The position numbers and the translations under genes are program-made. Below, one piece after another: positions 7,707-18,074 of a stretch of 39,836 nucleotides of DNA. Numbering within the stretch: the first letter of the stretch is position 1; every line of letters begins with the position of its first letter. The stretch covers positions 1 to 39,836 of the forward strand of contig JAGWVM010000015.1 in NCBI GenBank assembly GCA_018970895.1, written 5' to 3'. The notes below the pieces were generated by a model. The model was not told the DNA's origin. It searched no databases and worked only from the letters and a program-made list of their open reading frames with translations. The DNA is from Lysobacteraceae bacterium (GTDB lineage Bacteria > Pseudomonadota > Gammaproteobacteria > Xanthomonadales > Rhodanobacteraceae).

Positions 7707-9014
7707 ATGACGACGATGGTCGGCAACGGTTACCAGTCCGGGTTCGGCAACGAGTTCGCCAGCGAGGCGCTGCCGGGCGTGCTGCCCACCGGGCAGAACT
7801 CGCCGCAGCGGGTGGCCCACGGGCTCTACGCGGAGCAGGTCTCCGGCACCGCGTTCACCGCGCCGCGGCGCGAGAACCGCCGCAGCTGGCTGTACCGCAT
7901 CCGCCCGGCGGCGATGCACCGGCCCTTTACCCCGCTGGCCCACGCCACCTTCCACAACCGCTTCGACGAGGCGCCGGCGACGCCCAACCAGCTGCGCTGG
8001 GACCCGTGGCCGCTGCCTTCCGCGCCGACCGACTTCCTCGACGGTCTGGTCACCATCGCCGGTCACGGCGGGGCCGCCGAGCAGGGTGGCGTGGGCGTGC
8101 ATGTGTACGCCGCGAACCGGTCGATGGAAGGGCGCTGTTTCTACGACGCCGACGGCGAACTGCTGATCGTGCCGCAGCTGGGTCGCCTGCGCCTGCTTAC
8201 CGAGCTGGGCGTGCTCGAGGTGGCGCCGCTGGAGATCGCGGTGGTGCCGCGCGGCATCCGCTTTCGCGTCGAGCTGCTGGATGCCGAGGCGCGCGGCTAC
8301 GTGGCCGAGAACTTCGGTGCGCTGCTGCGCCTGCCCGACCTGGGACCGATCGGTGCGAACTCGATGGCGCTGCCGCGCGATTTCCTGGTGCCCCATGCGG
8401 CCTGGGAAGACGTCGAGGGCGACTTCAGGCTCGTCGCCAAGTTCCAGGGCGCGCTGTGGCAGGCCGACATCGGCCACTCGCCGCTGGACGTGGTCGCCTG
8501 GCACGGCAACTACGCGCCGTACAAGTACGACCTGACCCGCTTCAACACGGTCGGTTCGATCAGCGTGGACCATCCGGACCCGTCGATCTTCACCGTGCTG
8601 ACCTCGCCCAGCGACACCCCCGGCACCGCCAACCTCGACTTCGTGATCTTCCCGCCGCGCTGGCTGGTGGCCGAACACACCTTCCGTCCGCCGTACTTCC
8701 ACCGCAACGTGGCAAGCGAGTTCATGGGCCTGATCGAGGGCGCCTACGACGCCAAGGCCGGCGGCTTTGCGCCCGGCGGCATGAGCCTGCACAACTGCAT
8801 GAGCGGCCACGGCCCCGATGCGGCCAGCTTCGAGAAAGCGACTGCCGCGGACCTGAGCCGGCCGGACCATCTCACCGGTACCATGGCCTTCATGTTCGAG
8901 ACGCGGAAGGTGTACCGCCCCAGCGTGCAGGCACTGTCCGCGCCGCAGCTGCAGGACGACTACTTCACCTGCTGGCAGGGCATCGCGAAGCACTTCGATC
9001 CGACGAAGCCCTGA
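7707..9014 (+). CDS. hmgA: Homogentisate 1,2-dioxygenase
   Basis: This Fe(II) ring-cleaving enzyme converts homogentisate to maleylacetoacetate. At 435 residues it is the usual length. The N-terminus [17 protein letters not shown] and the block [15 protein letters not shown] are family hallmarks. The metal site is seen in [14 protein letters not shown] (His and Glu, near residues 332-338) and in CMSGHGPD (His near 368). It lies 13 bases after hppD in the same operon, with GAGGGA upstream of the ATG. Its product needs maleylacetoacetate isomerase, which is not in this operon but at 25106. Confidence 0.97.
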   Translation: MTTMVGNGYQSGFGNEFASEALPGVLPTGQNSPQRVAHGLYAEQVSGTAFTAPRRENRRSWLYRIRPAAMHRPFTPLAHATFHNRFDEAPATPNQLRWDPWPLPSAPTDFLDGLVTIAGHGGAAEQGGVGVHVYAANRSMEGRCFYDADGELLIVPQLGRLRLLTELGVLEVAPLEIAVVPRGIRFRVELLDAEARGYVAENFGALLRLPDLGPIGANSMALPRDFLVPHAAWEDVEGDFRLVAKFQGALWQADIGHSPLDVVAWHGNYAPYKYDLTRFNTVGSISVDHPDPSIFTVLTSPSDTPGTANLDFVIFPPRWLVAEHTFRPPYFHRNVASEFMGLIEGAYDAKAGGFAPGGMSLHNCMSGHGPDAASFEKATAADLSRPDHLTGTMAFMFETRKVYRPSVQALSAPQLQDDYFTCWQGIAKHFDPTKP

Positions 9015-9042
9015 CCGCATCCGTTCCAGGAGTAATGATTCG

Positions 9043-10029
9043 ATGAAGCTTGGCAGTCTCAAGGAAGGCGGCCGTGACGGCACGCTGATCGTCGTCAGCC
9101 GCGACCTGACCCATGCCGCCCGCGCCACCGGCATCGCGCCCACCCTGCAGGCCGCGCTGGACGACTGGCACAACGCCGCTCCGCGCCTCAATGCGCTGTA
9201 CGACGAGGTCAATGCCGGCACCGCCGAAGGCCGCTTCGCGCTGGATCTCAACGTGCTGGCTGCGCCGCTGCCGCGCGCCTACGAGTTCGTCGACGGCTCG
9301 GCCTACCTGCCGCACGTGGAGCGCGTGCGCAGGGCGCGTGGCGCCGAGGTGCCGGCCAGCTTCTACACCGACCCGCTGATGTACCAGGCCACCAGCGCCG
9401 GCTTCCTGGGTCCGCGCGACCCGGTGGTGGTGCCGAGCGAGGACTACGGCATCGACCTGGAAGCCGAGGTGCTGGTGGTGACCGACGACGTGCCGATGGC
9501 GGTGACGCCGGCGCAGGCCGCGGAGCACATCCAGCTGGTCGGCCTGGTCAACGACGTCAGCCTGCGCGGCCTGATCCCGGCCGAACTGGCCAAGGGCTTC
9601 GGCTTCCTGCAGTCCAAGCCGCGCTCGGCGCTGTCGCCGGTGCTGGTGACGCCGGACGAGCTGGGCGATGCCTGGCAGGACAGCAAGCTGCACCTGCCGA
9701 TGCGCACCTGGATCAACGGCCGGTGGTTCGGCGAGGCCGAGTGCGGCGTCGACATGCAGTTCAACTTCGCCCAGCTAGTGGCGCATGCGGCCAAAACCCG
9801 GCCGCTCACCGCGGGCACCCTGGTCGGCTCCGGCACCATCGCCAACCAGGACACCGCCAGGGGCGCGTCCTGCCTGGCCGAGCAGCGCACGGTGGAGACG
9901 CTGCGTGACGGCCAGCCGTCCACGCCGTTCCTGAAATACGAGGACACCGTGCGCATCGAGATCACCGATGCGCAGGGGCATTCGATTTTCGGCGCCATCG
10001 AGCAGGTGATCTCGCCGCGGAAGTCGTGA
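9043..10029 (+). CDS. fahA: Fumarylacetoacetate hydrolase family protein, probable fumarylacetoacetase
   Basis: This 328-residue protein of the FAH fold is the last gene of the tyrosine operon and is expected to split fumarylacetoacetate into fumarate and acetoacetate. Metal-binding acidic residues are present in YGIDLEAEVLVVTDD (ExE) and LVNDVSLR (Asp), followed by KGFGFLQSKPRSALSPVL and GSGTIANQD. The length and N-terminus match the short bacterial type rather than the roughly 420-residue eukaryotic-like form. The ATG has AGGAG ten bases upstream. The gene begins 28 bases after hmgA. A stem-loop follows the stop codon. Confidence 0.9.
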   Translation: MKLGSLKEGGRDGTLIVVSRDLTHAARATGIAPTLQAALDDWHNAAPRLNALYDEVNAGTAEGRFALDLNVLAAPLPRAYEFVDGSAYLPHVERVRRARGAEVPASFYTDPLMYQATSAGFLGPRDPVVVPSEDYGIDLEAEVLVVTDDVPMAVTPAQAAEHIQLVGLVNDVSLRGLIPAELAKGFGFLQSKPRSALSPVLVTPDELGDAWQDSKLHLPMRTWINGRWFGEAECGVDMQFNFAQLVAHAAKTRPLTAGTLVGSGTIANQDTARGASCLAEQRTVETLRDGQPSTPFLKYEDTVRIEITDAQGHSIFGAIEQVISPRKS

Positions 10030-10030
10030 G

Positions 10031-10058
10031 GCGGTGCGGCCACGTCTGGCCGCACCGC
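10031..10058 (+). terminator. Stem-loop after the tyrosine operon
   Basis: A perfect 12-bp stem (10031-10042 with 10047-10058, loop CGTC) lies two bases after the fahA stop codon. No T-run follows, so it may be a processing or stabilising hairpin, or a weak terminator. Confidence 0.5.
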
Positions 10059-10094
10059 GTGATTCAAGGCGCGGCGGCAGATGCCGTTGCGCCA

Positions 10095-10114
10095 CTCGGC
10101 CGGGCCCGGCCGAG
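10095..10114. repeat. 20-bp perfect G+C palindrome upstream of cysD
   Basis: The 178-base gap between fahA and cysD contains a perfect 20-bp palindrome made only of G/C steps apart from one A and one T (CTCGGCCGGG and its complement). It has no spacer, so it is a cruciform or operator candidate, not a classic terminator. Confidence 0.5.
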
Positions 10115-10191
10115 CCGCGGCCGCTGGCCCGCGGTAGCCTGGCCGCATATGGATAGGGCGACTCGTCATCACGCCGCCGGACGCGGCTGGC

Positions 10192-10197
10192 TAGAAT
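10192..10197 (+). promoter_or_regulatory. Probable -10 box of cysD-cysNC
   Basis: TAGAAT lies 10 bases before the first cysD ATG. No convincing -35 is seen. If this box is used, transcription starts almost at the ATG at 10208, so translation would be near-leaderless or would use the ATG at 10223. Confidence 0.4.
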
Positions 10198-10207
10198 CGG
10201 CGGTCAT

Positions 10208-11143
10208 ATGACCGGATCGCCCATGACGCCCATCGCTTCGCCTGCCCATGTGTCCCACCTCAAGCGGTTGGAGGCCGAGAGCATCCATATCCTGCGCGAG
10301 GTGGCGGCCGAGTTCCGCCATCCTGTGATGATGTATTCGGTCGGCAAGGATTCCTCGGTGCTGCTGCACCTGCTGCAGAAGGCCTTCCATCCGGCGCCGC
10401 CGCCGATCCCGCTGCTGCACGTGGACACCACCTGGAAGTTCCGCGAGATGATTGCCTTCCGCGATCGTCGTGCGGCCGAGGTGGGCGCGAAGCTGATCGT
10501 GCACATCAACCGGGAGGGCGTGCGCCAGGGCGTCGGCCCGTTCACCCACGGCGCCACCGTGCACACCGACATCATGAAGACCCAGGCGCTGAAGCAGGCG
10601 CTGGATGCGCACGGCTTCGACGCGGCGATCGGCGGTGCCCGCCGTGACGAAGAGAAGTCGCGCGCCAAGGAGCGCGTGTTCTCGTTCCGTACCGCGCAGC
10701 ACCGCTGGGACCCGAAGCGCCAGCGTCCGGAGCTGTGGAACCTCTACAACGGGCGCATCGCCAGGGGCGAGAGCGTGCGCGTGTTCCCGCTGTCGAACTG
10801 GACCGAGCTGGACATCTGGCTCTACATCTACCGCGAGGCGATCGAGGTGCCGTCGCTGTACTTTGCGGCGCCGCGGCCGGTGGTCGAGCGCGACGGCATG
10901 CTGGTGATGGTCGACGACGATCGTCTGCCGCTGAAACCCGGCGAGCAGCCCGCAATGCGCAAGGTACGTTTCCGCACGCTGGGCTGCTACCCGTTGACCG
11001 GCGCGATCGAGTCCGAGGCTGACGACCTGCCCAAGGTGATCCAGGAGATGCTGGTGGCGCGCACCTCCGAGCGGCAGGGACGGGCGATCGACCACGATCC
11101 GTCCGCCTCGATGGAAAAAAAGAAGCAGGAGGGGTATTTCTGA
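10208..11143 (+). CDS. cysD: Sulfate adenylyltransferase, subunit 2
   Basis: CysD is the ATP-sulfurylase catalytic subunit that forms adenosine 5'-phosphosulfate from sulfate and ATP. The 311-residue protein shows the PP-loop [15 protein letters not shown] (SVGKDS near residues 44-49), [11 protein letters not shown], and [20 protein letters not shown] typical of CysD. The ATG at 10208 and an in-frame ATG at 10223 are both possible; neither has a strong ribosome-binding site. The stop codon overlaps the cysNC start by one base (TGATG), so the two subunits are translationally coupled. No sulfite reductase or cysH genes are in the window. Confidence 0.96.
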   Translation: MTGSPMTPIASPAHVSHLKRLEAESIHILREVAAEFRHPVMMYSVGKDSSVLLHLLQKAFHPAPPPIPLLHVDTTWKFREMIAFRDRRAAEVGAKLIVHINREGVRQGVGPFTHGATVHTDIMKTQALKQALDAHGFDAAIGGARRDEEKSRAKERVFSFRTAQHRWDPKRQRPELWNLYNGRIARGESVRVFPLSNWTELDIWLYIYREAIEVPSLYFAAPRPVVERDGMLVMVDDDRLPLKPGEQPAMRKVRFRTLGCYPLTGAIESEADDLPKVIQEMLVARTSERQGRAIDHDPSASMEKKKQEGYF

Positions 11144-13026
11144 TGGGCCACGATCCGATCCTGTCCGTGGACGACTACCTCGCCCGCCACGAGTCGAAGG
11201 ACCTGCTGCGCTTCATCACCTGCGGCAGCGTGGACGACGGCAAGAGCACCCTGCTCGGTCGACTGCTGTACGACACCAAGGTGCTGTTCGACGACCAGCT
11301 CGCCGCGCTGGAAGGCGACTCGCGGCGCCACGGCACGCAGAATGGCGAGCTGGACTTCGCGCTGCTGGTGGACGGCCTGTCGGCCGAGCGCGAGCAGGGC
11401 ATCACCATCGACGTGGCGTACCGGTTCTTCACCACCGAGCAGCGCAAGTTCATCGTCGCCGACTGCCCGGGCCACGAGCAGTACACCCGCAACATGGCCA
11501 CCGGTGCCAGCACGGCGGACCTGGCCGTGGTGCTGATCGACGCGCGCAAGGGCGTGCTCACCCAGACCCGGCGGCACACCTATATCGCCGCGCTGCTCGG
11601 TATCCGCCACGTGCTGCTGGCGGTGAACAAGATGGACCTGGTCGACTACGACGAGGCGACCTTCCGCGCCATCGAGGCCGACTACGCGACGCTGGCCGCC
11701 GGCATGGACATCCCCCAGGTCAGTGCGATCCCGGTGTCGGCGCTGCGCGGCGAAAACATCAGCGCGCGCGCCGCGGCCATGCCCTGGTTCGACGGCCCGA
11801 GCCTGCTCGAGCACCTGGAGACGGTGGCGATCCAGCCGCCGGCGCAGACGCTCGGCTTCCGCCTGCCGGTGCAGTGGGTATGCCGGCCGGACCAGAACTT
11901 CCGCGGCTACGCCGGGCCGGTGGTGGCCGGATCGATCGCTCCGGGCGACGAGGTGGTGGTGCTGCCGGGCGGTGCGCGCTCGCGCGTGGCGCGGATCGTT
12001 ACTGCCGACGGCGACCGCAAGCAGGCGAACGTGGGCGACGCGGTCACGCTGACGCTGGAAGACGAGCGCGACATCAGCCGCGGCGACGTGATCGCCGCGG
12101 CGGGCGATCCGCCGCAGGTGGCCGACCAGTTTGCCGCCCACCTGCTGTGGATGGACGAATCGGCGCTGCTGCCCGGGCGCGGCTACTGGCTGAAGATCGG
12201 CGCGCGGACGGTCGGTGCGCAGGTCACCGAGATCAAGCACAAGGTCGACGTGAATACCCAGGAGCAGCTGGCGGCCAAGCGGCTGGAGCTCAACGAGGTG
12301 GGCTACTGCAACCTGTCGCTGGACCAGCCGGTGGCGTTCGAGCCTTACGCGACGTGCCGCGAACTGGGTGCGTTCATCCTGATCGACCGGCAGACCAACG
12401 CCACCGTCGGCGCGGGCACGCTGGACTTCGCCCTGCGCCGCGCGGACAACATCCACTGGCAGCACCTGGACATTGACCGCGCCGCCCGCGCGCGCCAGAA
12501 GGGCCAGGCACCGGCCTGCCTGTGGTTCACCGGCCTGTCCGGCTCGGGCAAGTCCACCGTGGCCAACGTGGTGGAAAAGCGCCTGTTCGCGATGGGGCGG
12601 CACACCTATCTGCTGGATGGCGACAACGTGCGCCACGGACTCAATCGCGACCTCGGCTTCACCGAGGAGGATCGGGTGGAGAACATCCGCCGCGTGGCCG
12701 AAGTGGCGAAGCTGATGGTCGACGCCGGCCTGATCGTGCTGGTGTCCTTCATCAGCCCGTTCCGCGAGGAGCGCCGGATGGCGCGCGAACTGTTCGCGCC
12801 CGGCGAGTTCCACGAAGTGTTCGTCGACACGCCGCTGGCGGTGTGCGAGGCGCGCGACGTCAAGGGTCTGTACGCCAAGGCCCGCGCCGGCGGCATCAGG
12901 AACTTCACCGGCATCGATTCGCCGTACGAGGCGCCTGACGCGCCGGAAGTGCATCTGCGTGGAGGCGAAGAAGCCCCGGAGGAGCTCGCCGAACGGGTGA
13001 TCCGCGAGCTGCTCGGCGACCACTGA
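11143..13026 (+). CDS. cysNC: Bifunctional sulfate adenylyltransferase subunit 1 / adenylylsulfate kinase
   Basis: This is a fused 627-residue protein. Residues 1 to about 440 are the CysN GTPase that drives ATP sulfurylase: G1 [10 protein letters not shown] near 27-36, G2/G3 region [11 protein letters not shown] and DCPGHEQY, G4 NKMDLVDY. Residues from about 455 to the end are CysC, which phosphorylates APS to PAPS. They include the P-loop GLSGSGKST near 464, [15 protein letters not shown], and the lid region [18 protein letters not shown]. The fusion is known in Xanthomonas and other bacteria. The gene overlaps cysD by one base and ends the operon. Confidence 0.97.
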   Translation: MGHDPILSVDDYLARHESKDLLRFITCGSVDDGKSTLLGRLLYDTKVLFDDQLAALEGDSRRHGTQNGELDFALLVDGLSAEREQGITIDVAYRFFTTEQRKFIVADCPGHEQYTRNMATGASTADLAVVLIDARKGVLTQTRRHTYIAALLGIRHVLLAVNKMDLVDYDEATFRAIEADYATLAAGMDIPQVSAIPVSALRGENISARAAAMPWFDGPSLLEHLETVAIQPPAQTLGFRLPVQWVCRPDQNFRGYAGPVVAGSIAPGDEVVVLPGGARSRVARIVTADGDRKQANVGDAVTLTLEDERDISRGDVIAAAGDPPQVADQFAAHLLWMDESALLPGRGYWLKIGARTVGAQVTEIKHKVDVNTQEQLAAKRLELNEVGYCNLSLDQPVAFEPYATCRELGAFILIDRQTNATVGAGTLDFALRRADNIHWQHLDIDRAARARQKGQAPACLWFTGLSGSGKSTVANVVEKRLFAMGRHTYLLDGDNVRHGLNRDLGFTEEDRVENIRRVAEVAKLMVDAGLIVLVSFISPFREERRMARELFAPGEFHEVFVDTPLAVCEARDVKGLYAKARAGGIRNFTGIDSPYEAPDAPEVHLRGGEEAPEELAERVIRELLGDH

Positions 13027-13053
13027 GGGCGCGACAGGGGAGCGGCCAGCCTC

Positions 13054-13059
13054 TACGAT
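13054..13059 (+). promoter_or_regulatory. Probable -10 box of tpx inside an inverted repeat
   Basis: TACGAT lies 33 bases before the tpx ATG. It is bracketed by an 8-bp inverted repeat, AGCGGCCA (13041-13048) and TGGCCGCT (13059-13066). No clear -35 is seen. Confidence 0.35.
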
Positions 13060-13092
13060 GGCCGCTTCCGACTTTTTCGAACGAGGCATCCC

Positions 13093-13596
13093 ATGTCGCA
13101 GAACGTTACGCTGAAGGGCAACCCGGTCGAGGTGCAGGGCGACTTCCCCGCCGCGGGCGCCAAGGCGCCCGGCTTCCGGCTGGTCGCCAAGGATCTGGCC
13201 GACGTGTCGCTGGCCGACTTCACCGGCAAGCGCAAGATCCTGAACATCTTTCCCAGCGTCGACACGCCGGTGTGCGCGGCGTCGGTACGCCACTTCAACC
13301 AGTCCGCGTCGGAGCTGGCCAACACGGTGGTGCTGTGCATCTCGGCCGACCTCCCGTTCGCGCAGGCGCGCTTCTGCGGTGCCGAAGGCCTGGACAACGT
13401 GGTGACGCTGTCGACCCTGCGCGGCGCCGATTTCCTGAAGACCTACGGCGTGGCGCTGTCCAGCGGCCCGCTGGCCGGCCTGGCGGCGCGCGCGGTGGTG
13501 GTGCTGGATGAGCACGACCATGTGAAGCACGCCGAGCTGGTGCCGGAGATCACCCAGGAGCCGGACTACGACGCGGCGCTCGCCGCGCTGCGCTGA
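13093..13596 (+). CDS. tpx: Thiol peroxidase (atypical 2-Cys peroxiredoxin)
   Basis: Tpx reduces hydrogen peroxide and organic peroxides using thioredoxin. At 167 residues it has the normal Tpx length. The peroxidatic Cys61 is in [13 protein letters not shown] and the resolving Cys95 is in ARFCGAEGL, the exact spacing of the E. coli enzyme. The thioredoxin-fold start [20 protein letters not shown] is also typical. It is a single gene with GAGGC upstream of the ATG. It converges on gapA, from which it is separated by a strong bidirectional terminator. Confidence 0.96.
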   Translation: MSQNVTLKGNPVEVQGDFPAAGAKAPGFRLVAKDLADVSLADFTGKRKILNIFPSVDTPVCAASVRHFNQSASELANTVVLCISADLPFAQARFCGAEGLDNVVTLSTLRGADFLKTYGVALSSGPLAGLAARAVVVLDEHDHVKHAELVPEITQEPDYDAALAALR

Positions 13597-13614
13597 TTCC
13601 CGGCGGCAGTCAAC

Positions 13615-13645
13615 GAAAAAAGGCGCCCCGCGGGGCGCCTTTTTC
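13615..13645. terminator. Bidirectional intrinsic terminator between tpx and gapA
   Basis: A perfectly symmetric G+C stem (13622-13639) is flanked by an A-run (13616-13621) and a T-run (13640-13644). It can end transcription of tpx on the plus strand and gapA on the minus strand. Confidence 0.9.
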
Positions 13646-13664
13646 GTGGAGCGGTGCGGCCGGG

Positions 13665-14777
<1,113 letters not shown>

Positions 14778-14841
14778 TCATCCGGCGGTGCGCGGGGCTG
14801 TGGCAGACTCCGTCGTCCTTCCATCATGACTCGACCTGCCG

Positions 14842-15729
14842 ATGAAGCTGCGACCCTCCCTCCCGGGCCTGCTGTCCCTCGCCCTCACCCTGGGGCTCGC
14901 CGCCCCGCACGCCATGGCCTGGGGCCCGGAAGGCCACGCGATCGTGGCGGACATCGCCCAGTCGCACCTGGATCCGGCTGCTGCCGCCCAAGTGCAGGCA
15001 CTGCTCGGACTGGAAGGCTACGACCGGCTCGACCAGATCGCGTCGTGGGCCGACCAGCACCGCAAGGAGATGCCCGGCACGGCGGGCTGGCACTACGTCG
15101 ACATCCCGCTGCAGGCAACGGATTACCAGGCCGCGCGCGACTGCCCCCGGGGCAACTGCATCGTGGCCCGGCTGGAGCACTTCACCCGCACCCTGGCCGA
15201 CCGCTCGGCCAGTCCGCAGGCCCGGCTGGAAGCGCTGAAATGGGTGGTCCACCTGGCCGGCGACATCCACCAGCCGATGCATGCGGTGGACGATGACGAC
15301 AAGGGCGGCAACACGGTCCAGGTGCAGTTCTTCGGCATCGGCACGAACCTGCACTCGGTCTGGGACGGTCGCGTGATCGAACACCAGCTGGACCTCCGGC
15401 TGGGTCCGAACTATTCGATCGACCGGACGGCAGTGGCTGCGCGGGCGAAGCAGCTGGAGGCGGGGATCACTCCGGCCGAGCGCGCGCAGTGGGCTCCCGC
15501 CGGCACGCTCGCCACACTCGATGCGCGCGTGGTCGATTGGGCCAACGAGTCGCATCAGCTGGCCCGGACGGTCGCCTACACCGACCTGGCCAAGCCGTCC
15601 GGCGCGGCGTGGTCCGAGCGCTACCAGGCCAAGGCATGGCCGGTGATCCGTCAGCGTCTGGAGCAGGGCGGGCTGCGGTTGGCCGAGCTGCTCGACGAAG
15701 CACTCGGATCCGCGTCCGCGTCGCGCTGA
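14842..15729 (+). CDS. S1/P1-type nuclease, secreted
   Basis: This zinc-dependent single-strand-specific nuclease/phosphatase family protein is 295 residues long. It has a Sec signal peptide (LLSLALTLGLAAPHAMA) predicted to be cleaved just before Trp in WGPEGH. In the family the mature N-terminal Trp itself binds zinc, so this cleavage site fits well. Other expected zinc ligands are visible: His in GPEGHAIVADIAQ, Asp in IASWADQHR, His in GWHYVDIP, and the cluster HLAGDIHQPMHAV followed by the GNLHSVWD-like GTNLHSVWDG. It probably acts in the periplasm or outside the cell on RNA/DNA for phosphate or nucleoside scavenging. It is monocistronic and divergent from gapA. Confidence 0.93.
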   Translation: MKLRPSLPGLLSLALTLGLAAPHAMAWGPEGHAIVADIAQSHLDPAAAAQVQALLGLEGYDRLDQIASWADQHRKEMPGTAGWHYVDIPLQATDYQAARDCPRGNCIVARLEHFTRTLADRSASPQARLEALKWVVHLAGDIHQPMHAVDDDDKGGNTVQVQFFGIGTNLHSVWDGRVIEHQLDLRLGPNYSIDRTAVAARAKQLEAGITPAERAQWAPAGTLATLDARVVDWANESHQLARTVAYTDLAKPSGAAWSERYQAKAWPVIRQRLEQGGLRLAELLDEALGSASASR

Positions 15730-16052
15730 GGCGCCGCGCCCGTCGTTGCGTCGCGGGACGTTCCGGCCCCGGTGGGCATCCTCGACGTTTGCGGCAGCAA
15801 GACGATGTCGATGCCGACCGTCGCGCCCGCGCCGGAACAGCGTCGATGCGGCGGCGCAGCAGGCTCGCGTCATGCCCGGCGGCCGCGCGTGGTCTGCACG
15901 ATTGCCGACGACGCGTCGCGGACCGTTGTCCACTGGTATGGTCGCGGCGTTGTTTTGCGTCCGCTCCGCGTCGTCAAGGAATCGCGCCAGAACGCCTTCG
16001 AGCACGATTTGGATCGTGGCAAAGCGCCGGTCGATATTGGTACGCTTTGGGC
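15730..16052. other. Gene-free 323-bp region upstream of pyk
   Basis: I see no credible coding sequence here: the open frames lack a ribosome-binding site and family resemblance. Base composition becomes less G+C-rich towards pyk. A weak promoter candidate is TTGGAT, 18 bases, GATATT (about 16010-16039). If used, it would give a very short leader to the pyk ATG at 16053, which has no obvious ribosome-binding site. Confidence 0.4.
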
Positions 16053-17534
16053 ATGACTACCCCAGCCCAGCAAGTCCGCCGTACCAAGATCGTCGCCACG
16101 CTCGGTCCCGCCACCGACGCGCCGGGGATGCTCGAAAAGATCATTGCCGAGGGCGTCAACGTCGCCCGGCTCAACCTGTCCCACGGGACCCCGGACGATC
16201 ACCGCGCCCGCGCCGGGGCGGTGCGCGCCGCAGCCGCCAAGGTGGGCGTGGAAGTGGGCATCCTGGCCGATCTGCAGGGGCCGAAGATCCGTGTGGAGAA
16301 GTTCGCCGATGGTCCGGTGCAGCTGGAGGTCGGCGACGCCTTCACGCTGGACTGCCGCGCGGACGCGCCAGACGGCGACGCCACCCGCGTCGGTTGCAGC
16401 TATCTCGGCCTGCCGAACGACGTCAAGCCCGGCGATATCCTTCTGTTCGACGATGGCCTCGTCGCCATGCGGGTGGAGTCGATCGACGGGCCGCAGATCC
16501 ACTGCACGGTGACCATCGGCGGCAAGCTTTCCAACCGCAAGGGGCTGAACCGCCAGGGCGGCGGCCTCACCGTCGATGCGCTGTCGGACAAGGACCGCAA
16601 CGACATCAAGCTGGCGGCCGAACTCGGCGCCGATTTCCTCGCCGTGTCGTTCGTGCGTTCGGCCGAGGACATGCACACCGCCCGCCGCCTGATGCGCGAG
16701 GCCGGCGGCCACGCCGTGATGGTGGCCAAGATCGAGCGTGCCGACGCGATTCCGGTGCTGGGCGAGATCATCGACGCCACCGACGTGGTGATGGTGGCGC
16801 GCGGCGACCTCGGCGTGGAGATCGGCGACGCCGAGCTGCCGGGCCTGCAGAAGAAGATCATCCGCGAGACCGTGCAGCGCAACCGCGCGGTGATCACCGC
16901 CACGCAGATGCTGCAGTCGATGGTGCGCTCGCCGATCCCGACCCGTGCCGAGGTGCTCGACGTGGCCAACGCGGTCATCGACGGCACCGACGCGGTCATG
17001 TTGTCGGAGGAATCGGCCGCCGGCGCGCATCCGGACAAGGCGGTGGCGGCGATGGTGCGCATCTGCCTTGGCGCCGAGCGGCAGTTCGAGCCCAAGGACG
17101 AGCGCATGCTCGACTCGGCGCTGCAGCTGGATCGCGCCGACCAGGCGATCGCGCTGGCGGCGATGGTGCTGGCCGGGCACCTGGGTGTGCGCGCGATCGT
17201 GGCGCTGACCGAATCCGGTGCCACCGCGCAGTGGCTGTCGCGCTACCGCAGCTCCGTGCCGATCTACGGCATGTCGCCGTTCGGCGAGGCGCGTCGCCGC
17301 ATGCAGGTGCTGCGCGACGTGCATCCGGTCGAGTTCAGCCACGGCGAGCAGCAGAGCATGGCAGCCTCCACCCGCGCCGCCGTACGCATGCTGTTCGAGC
17401 AGGGCAAGCTGGCCCAGGGCGACCGCGTGGTCATCACCTACGGCGATCGCGTCGGCCAGGCTGGCGGCACCAACACGCTCAAGCTGCTCTCGGTCGGGGC
17501 CGACGGCCTGGTGGACAGCTTGCGCGACTTGTGA
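16053..17534 (+). CDS. pyk: Pyruvate kinase
   Basis: Pyk transfers phosphate from phosphoenolpyruvate to ADP, giving pyruvate and ATP. The 493-residue protein contains RRTKIVATLGPATD, GVNVARLNLSHGTPDDH, ILADLQGPKIR, the catalytic Lys in MVAKIERADAIP (near residue 226), the metal/substrate block VMVARGDLGVEIG, and ATQMLQSMVRSPIPTRAEV. The length fits the PykA-like type. The ATG at 16053 matches the family N-terminus; longer in-frame extensions upstream look non-coding. A G+C inverted repeat follows the stop codon and overlaps the promoter of the next gene. Confidence 0.96.
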   Translation: MTTPAQQVRRTKIVATLGPATDAPGMLEKIIAEGVNVARLNLSHGTPDDHRARAGAVRAAAAKVGVEVGILADLQGPKIRVEKFADGPVQLEVGDAFTLDCRADAPDGDATRVGCSYLGLPNDVKPGDILLFDDGLVAMRVESIDGPQIHCTVTIGGKLSNRKGLNRQGGGLTVDALSDKDRNDIKLAAELGADFLAVSFVRSAEDMHTARRLMREAGGHAVMVAKIERADAIPVLGEIIDATDVVMVARGDLGVEIGDAELPGLQKKIIRETVQRNRAVITATQMLQSMVRSPIPTRAEVLDVANAVIDGTDAVMLSEESAAGAHPDKAVAAMVRICLGAERQFEPKDERMLDSALQLDRADQAIALAAMVLAGHLGVRAIVALTESGATAQWLSRYRSSVPIYGMSPFGEARRRMQVLRDVHPVEFSHGEQQSMAASTRAAVRMLFEQGKLAQGDRVVITYGDRVGQAGGTNTLKLLSVGADGLVDSLRDL

Positions 17535-17537
17535 TGC

Positions 17538-17574
17538 GAGGGGGGCGCCGGGCTAGACTGGGCGCTCCCCCCTC
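17538..17574 (+). promoter_or_regulatory. Inverted repeat around a TAGACT -10 box
   Basis: The arms GAGGGGGGCGCC (17538-17549) and GGCGCTCCCCCCTC (17561-17574) pair with a two-base bulge and enclose TAGACT (17554-17559), the likely -10 of the gene at 17592. The hairpin also lies just after pyk and could act on pyk transcript ends. Confidence 0.4.
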
Positions 17575-17591
17575 GTCCCCGGAGGCGACCG

Positions 17592-18032
17592 ATGAAGAAG
17601 TCCCTGCTTCGCGTGCAACTGCCGCTGTGCCTGCTGGCCCTCGCCGTGTCGTCCCCGCTGATGGCGCAGGCGCGCCGGGTGTCGCCGGACAAGCTCAACG
17701 GCTACTGGATCCTGCTGAACCGCAGCATCGACGTGGATGTCCCCAACAGCGGCAAGAACATCTACAAGCCCGGCTGCGTGGCCGTGACGTTCTCGATCGG
17801 CTCGGACGGCATTCCGCGCAACATCAAGGCGGTGAAGACCGTTCCGGCAAGCGACCTGACGCCGGTCGCGGTCAATGCGGTCAAACACTTCACCTACGGG
17901 CCCTCGCTGACCAACCGGGCCGGTGAGCCCGTCGACACCTATTACGTGGTGCCGTTCAACGGACCGTCCGACAAGGCCGGCCAGCAGGCCCTGATGGCGC
18001 CCTGCCAGCTGCCCGGCTACGACCAGAATTGA
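17592..18032 (+). CDS. Small exported protein with a TonB-C-like domain
   Basis: This is a 146-residue protein with a Sec signal peptide (MKKSLLRVQLPLCLLALAVS, cleavage near LMAQA). The remainder resembles the TonB C-terminal fold: CVAVTFSIGSDGIPRNIKAV, then a helix region DLTPVAVNAVKHFTYGPS and the closing strand PVDTYYVVPFNGP. It has no proline-rich spacer and no clear uncleaved membrane anchor, so it is not a normal energy-transducing TonB. Two mature Cys residues (KPGCVAV and APCQLPGY) may form a disulfide. It sits alone between pyk and fba with GGAGGCGA before its ATG. Function is unknown; the domain assignment is by pattern only. Confidence 0.7.
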   Translation: MKKSLLRVQLPLCLLALAVSSPLMAQARRVSPDKLNGYWILLNRSIDVDVPNSGKNIYKPGCVAVTFSIGSDGIPRNIKAVKTVPASDLTPVAVNAVKHFTYGPSLTNRAGEPVDTYYVVPFNGPSDKAGQQALMAPCQLPGYDQN

Positions 18033-18074
18033 GCCGTCTCCCCGGGTGTCCCGGTGCCTGCGGGCGTTCTGGCC

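Noticed and set aside
15772..16056. A 94-codon frame in the gap before pyk
   Set aside because: No ribosome-binding site, no recognisable domain, and it overlaps the pyk start; treated as non-coding.
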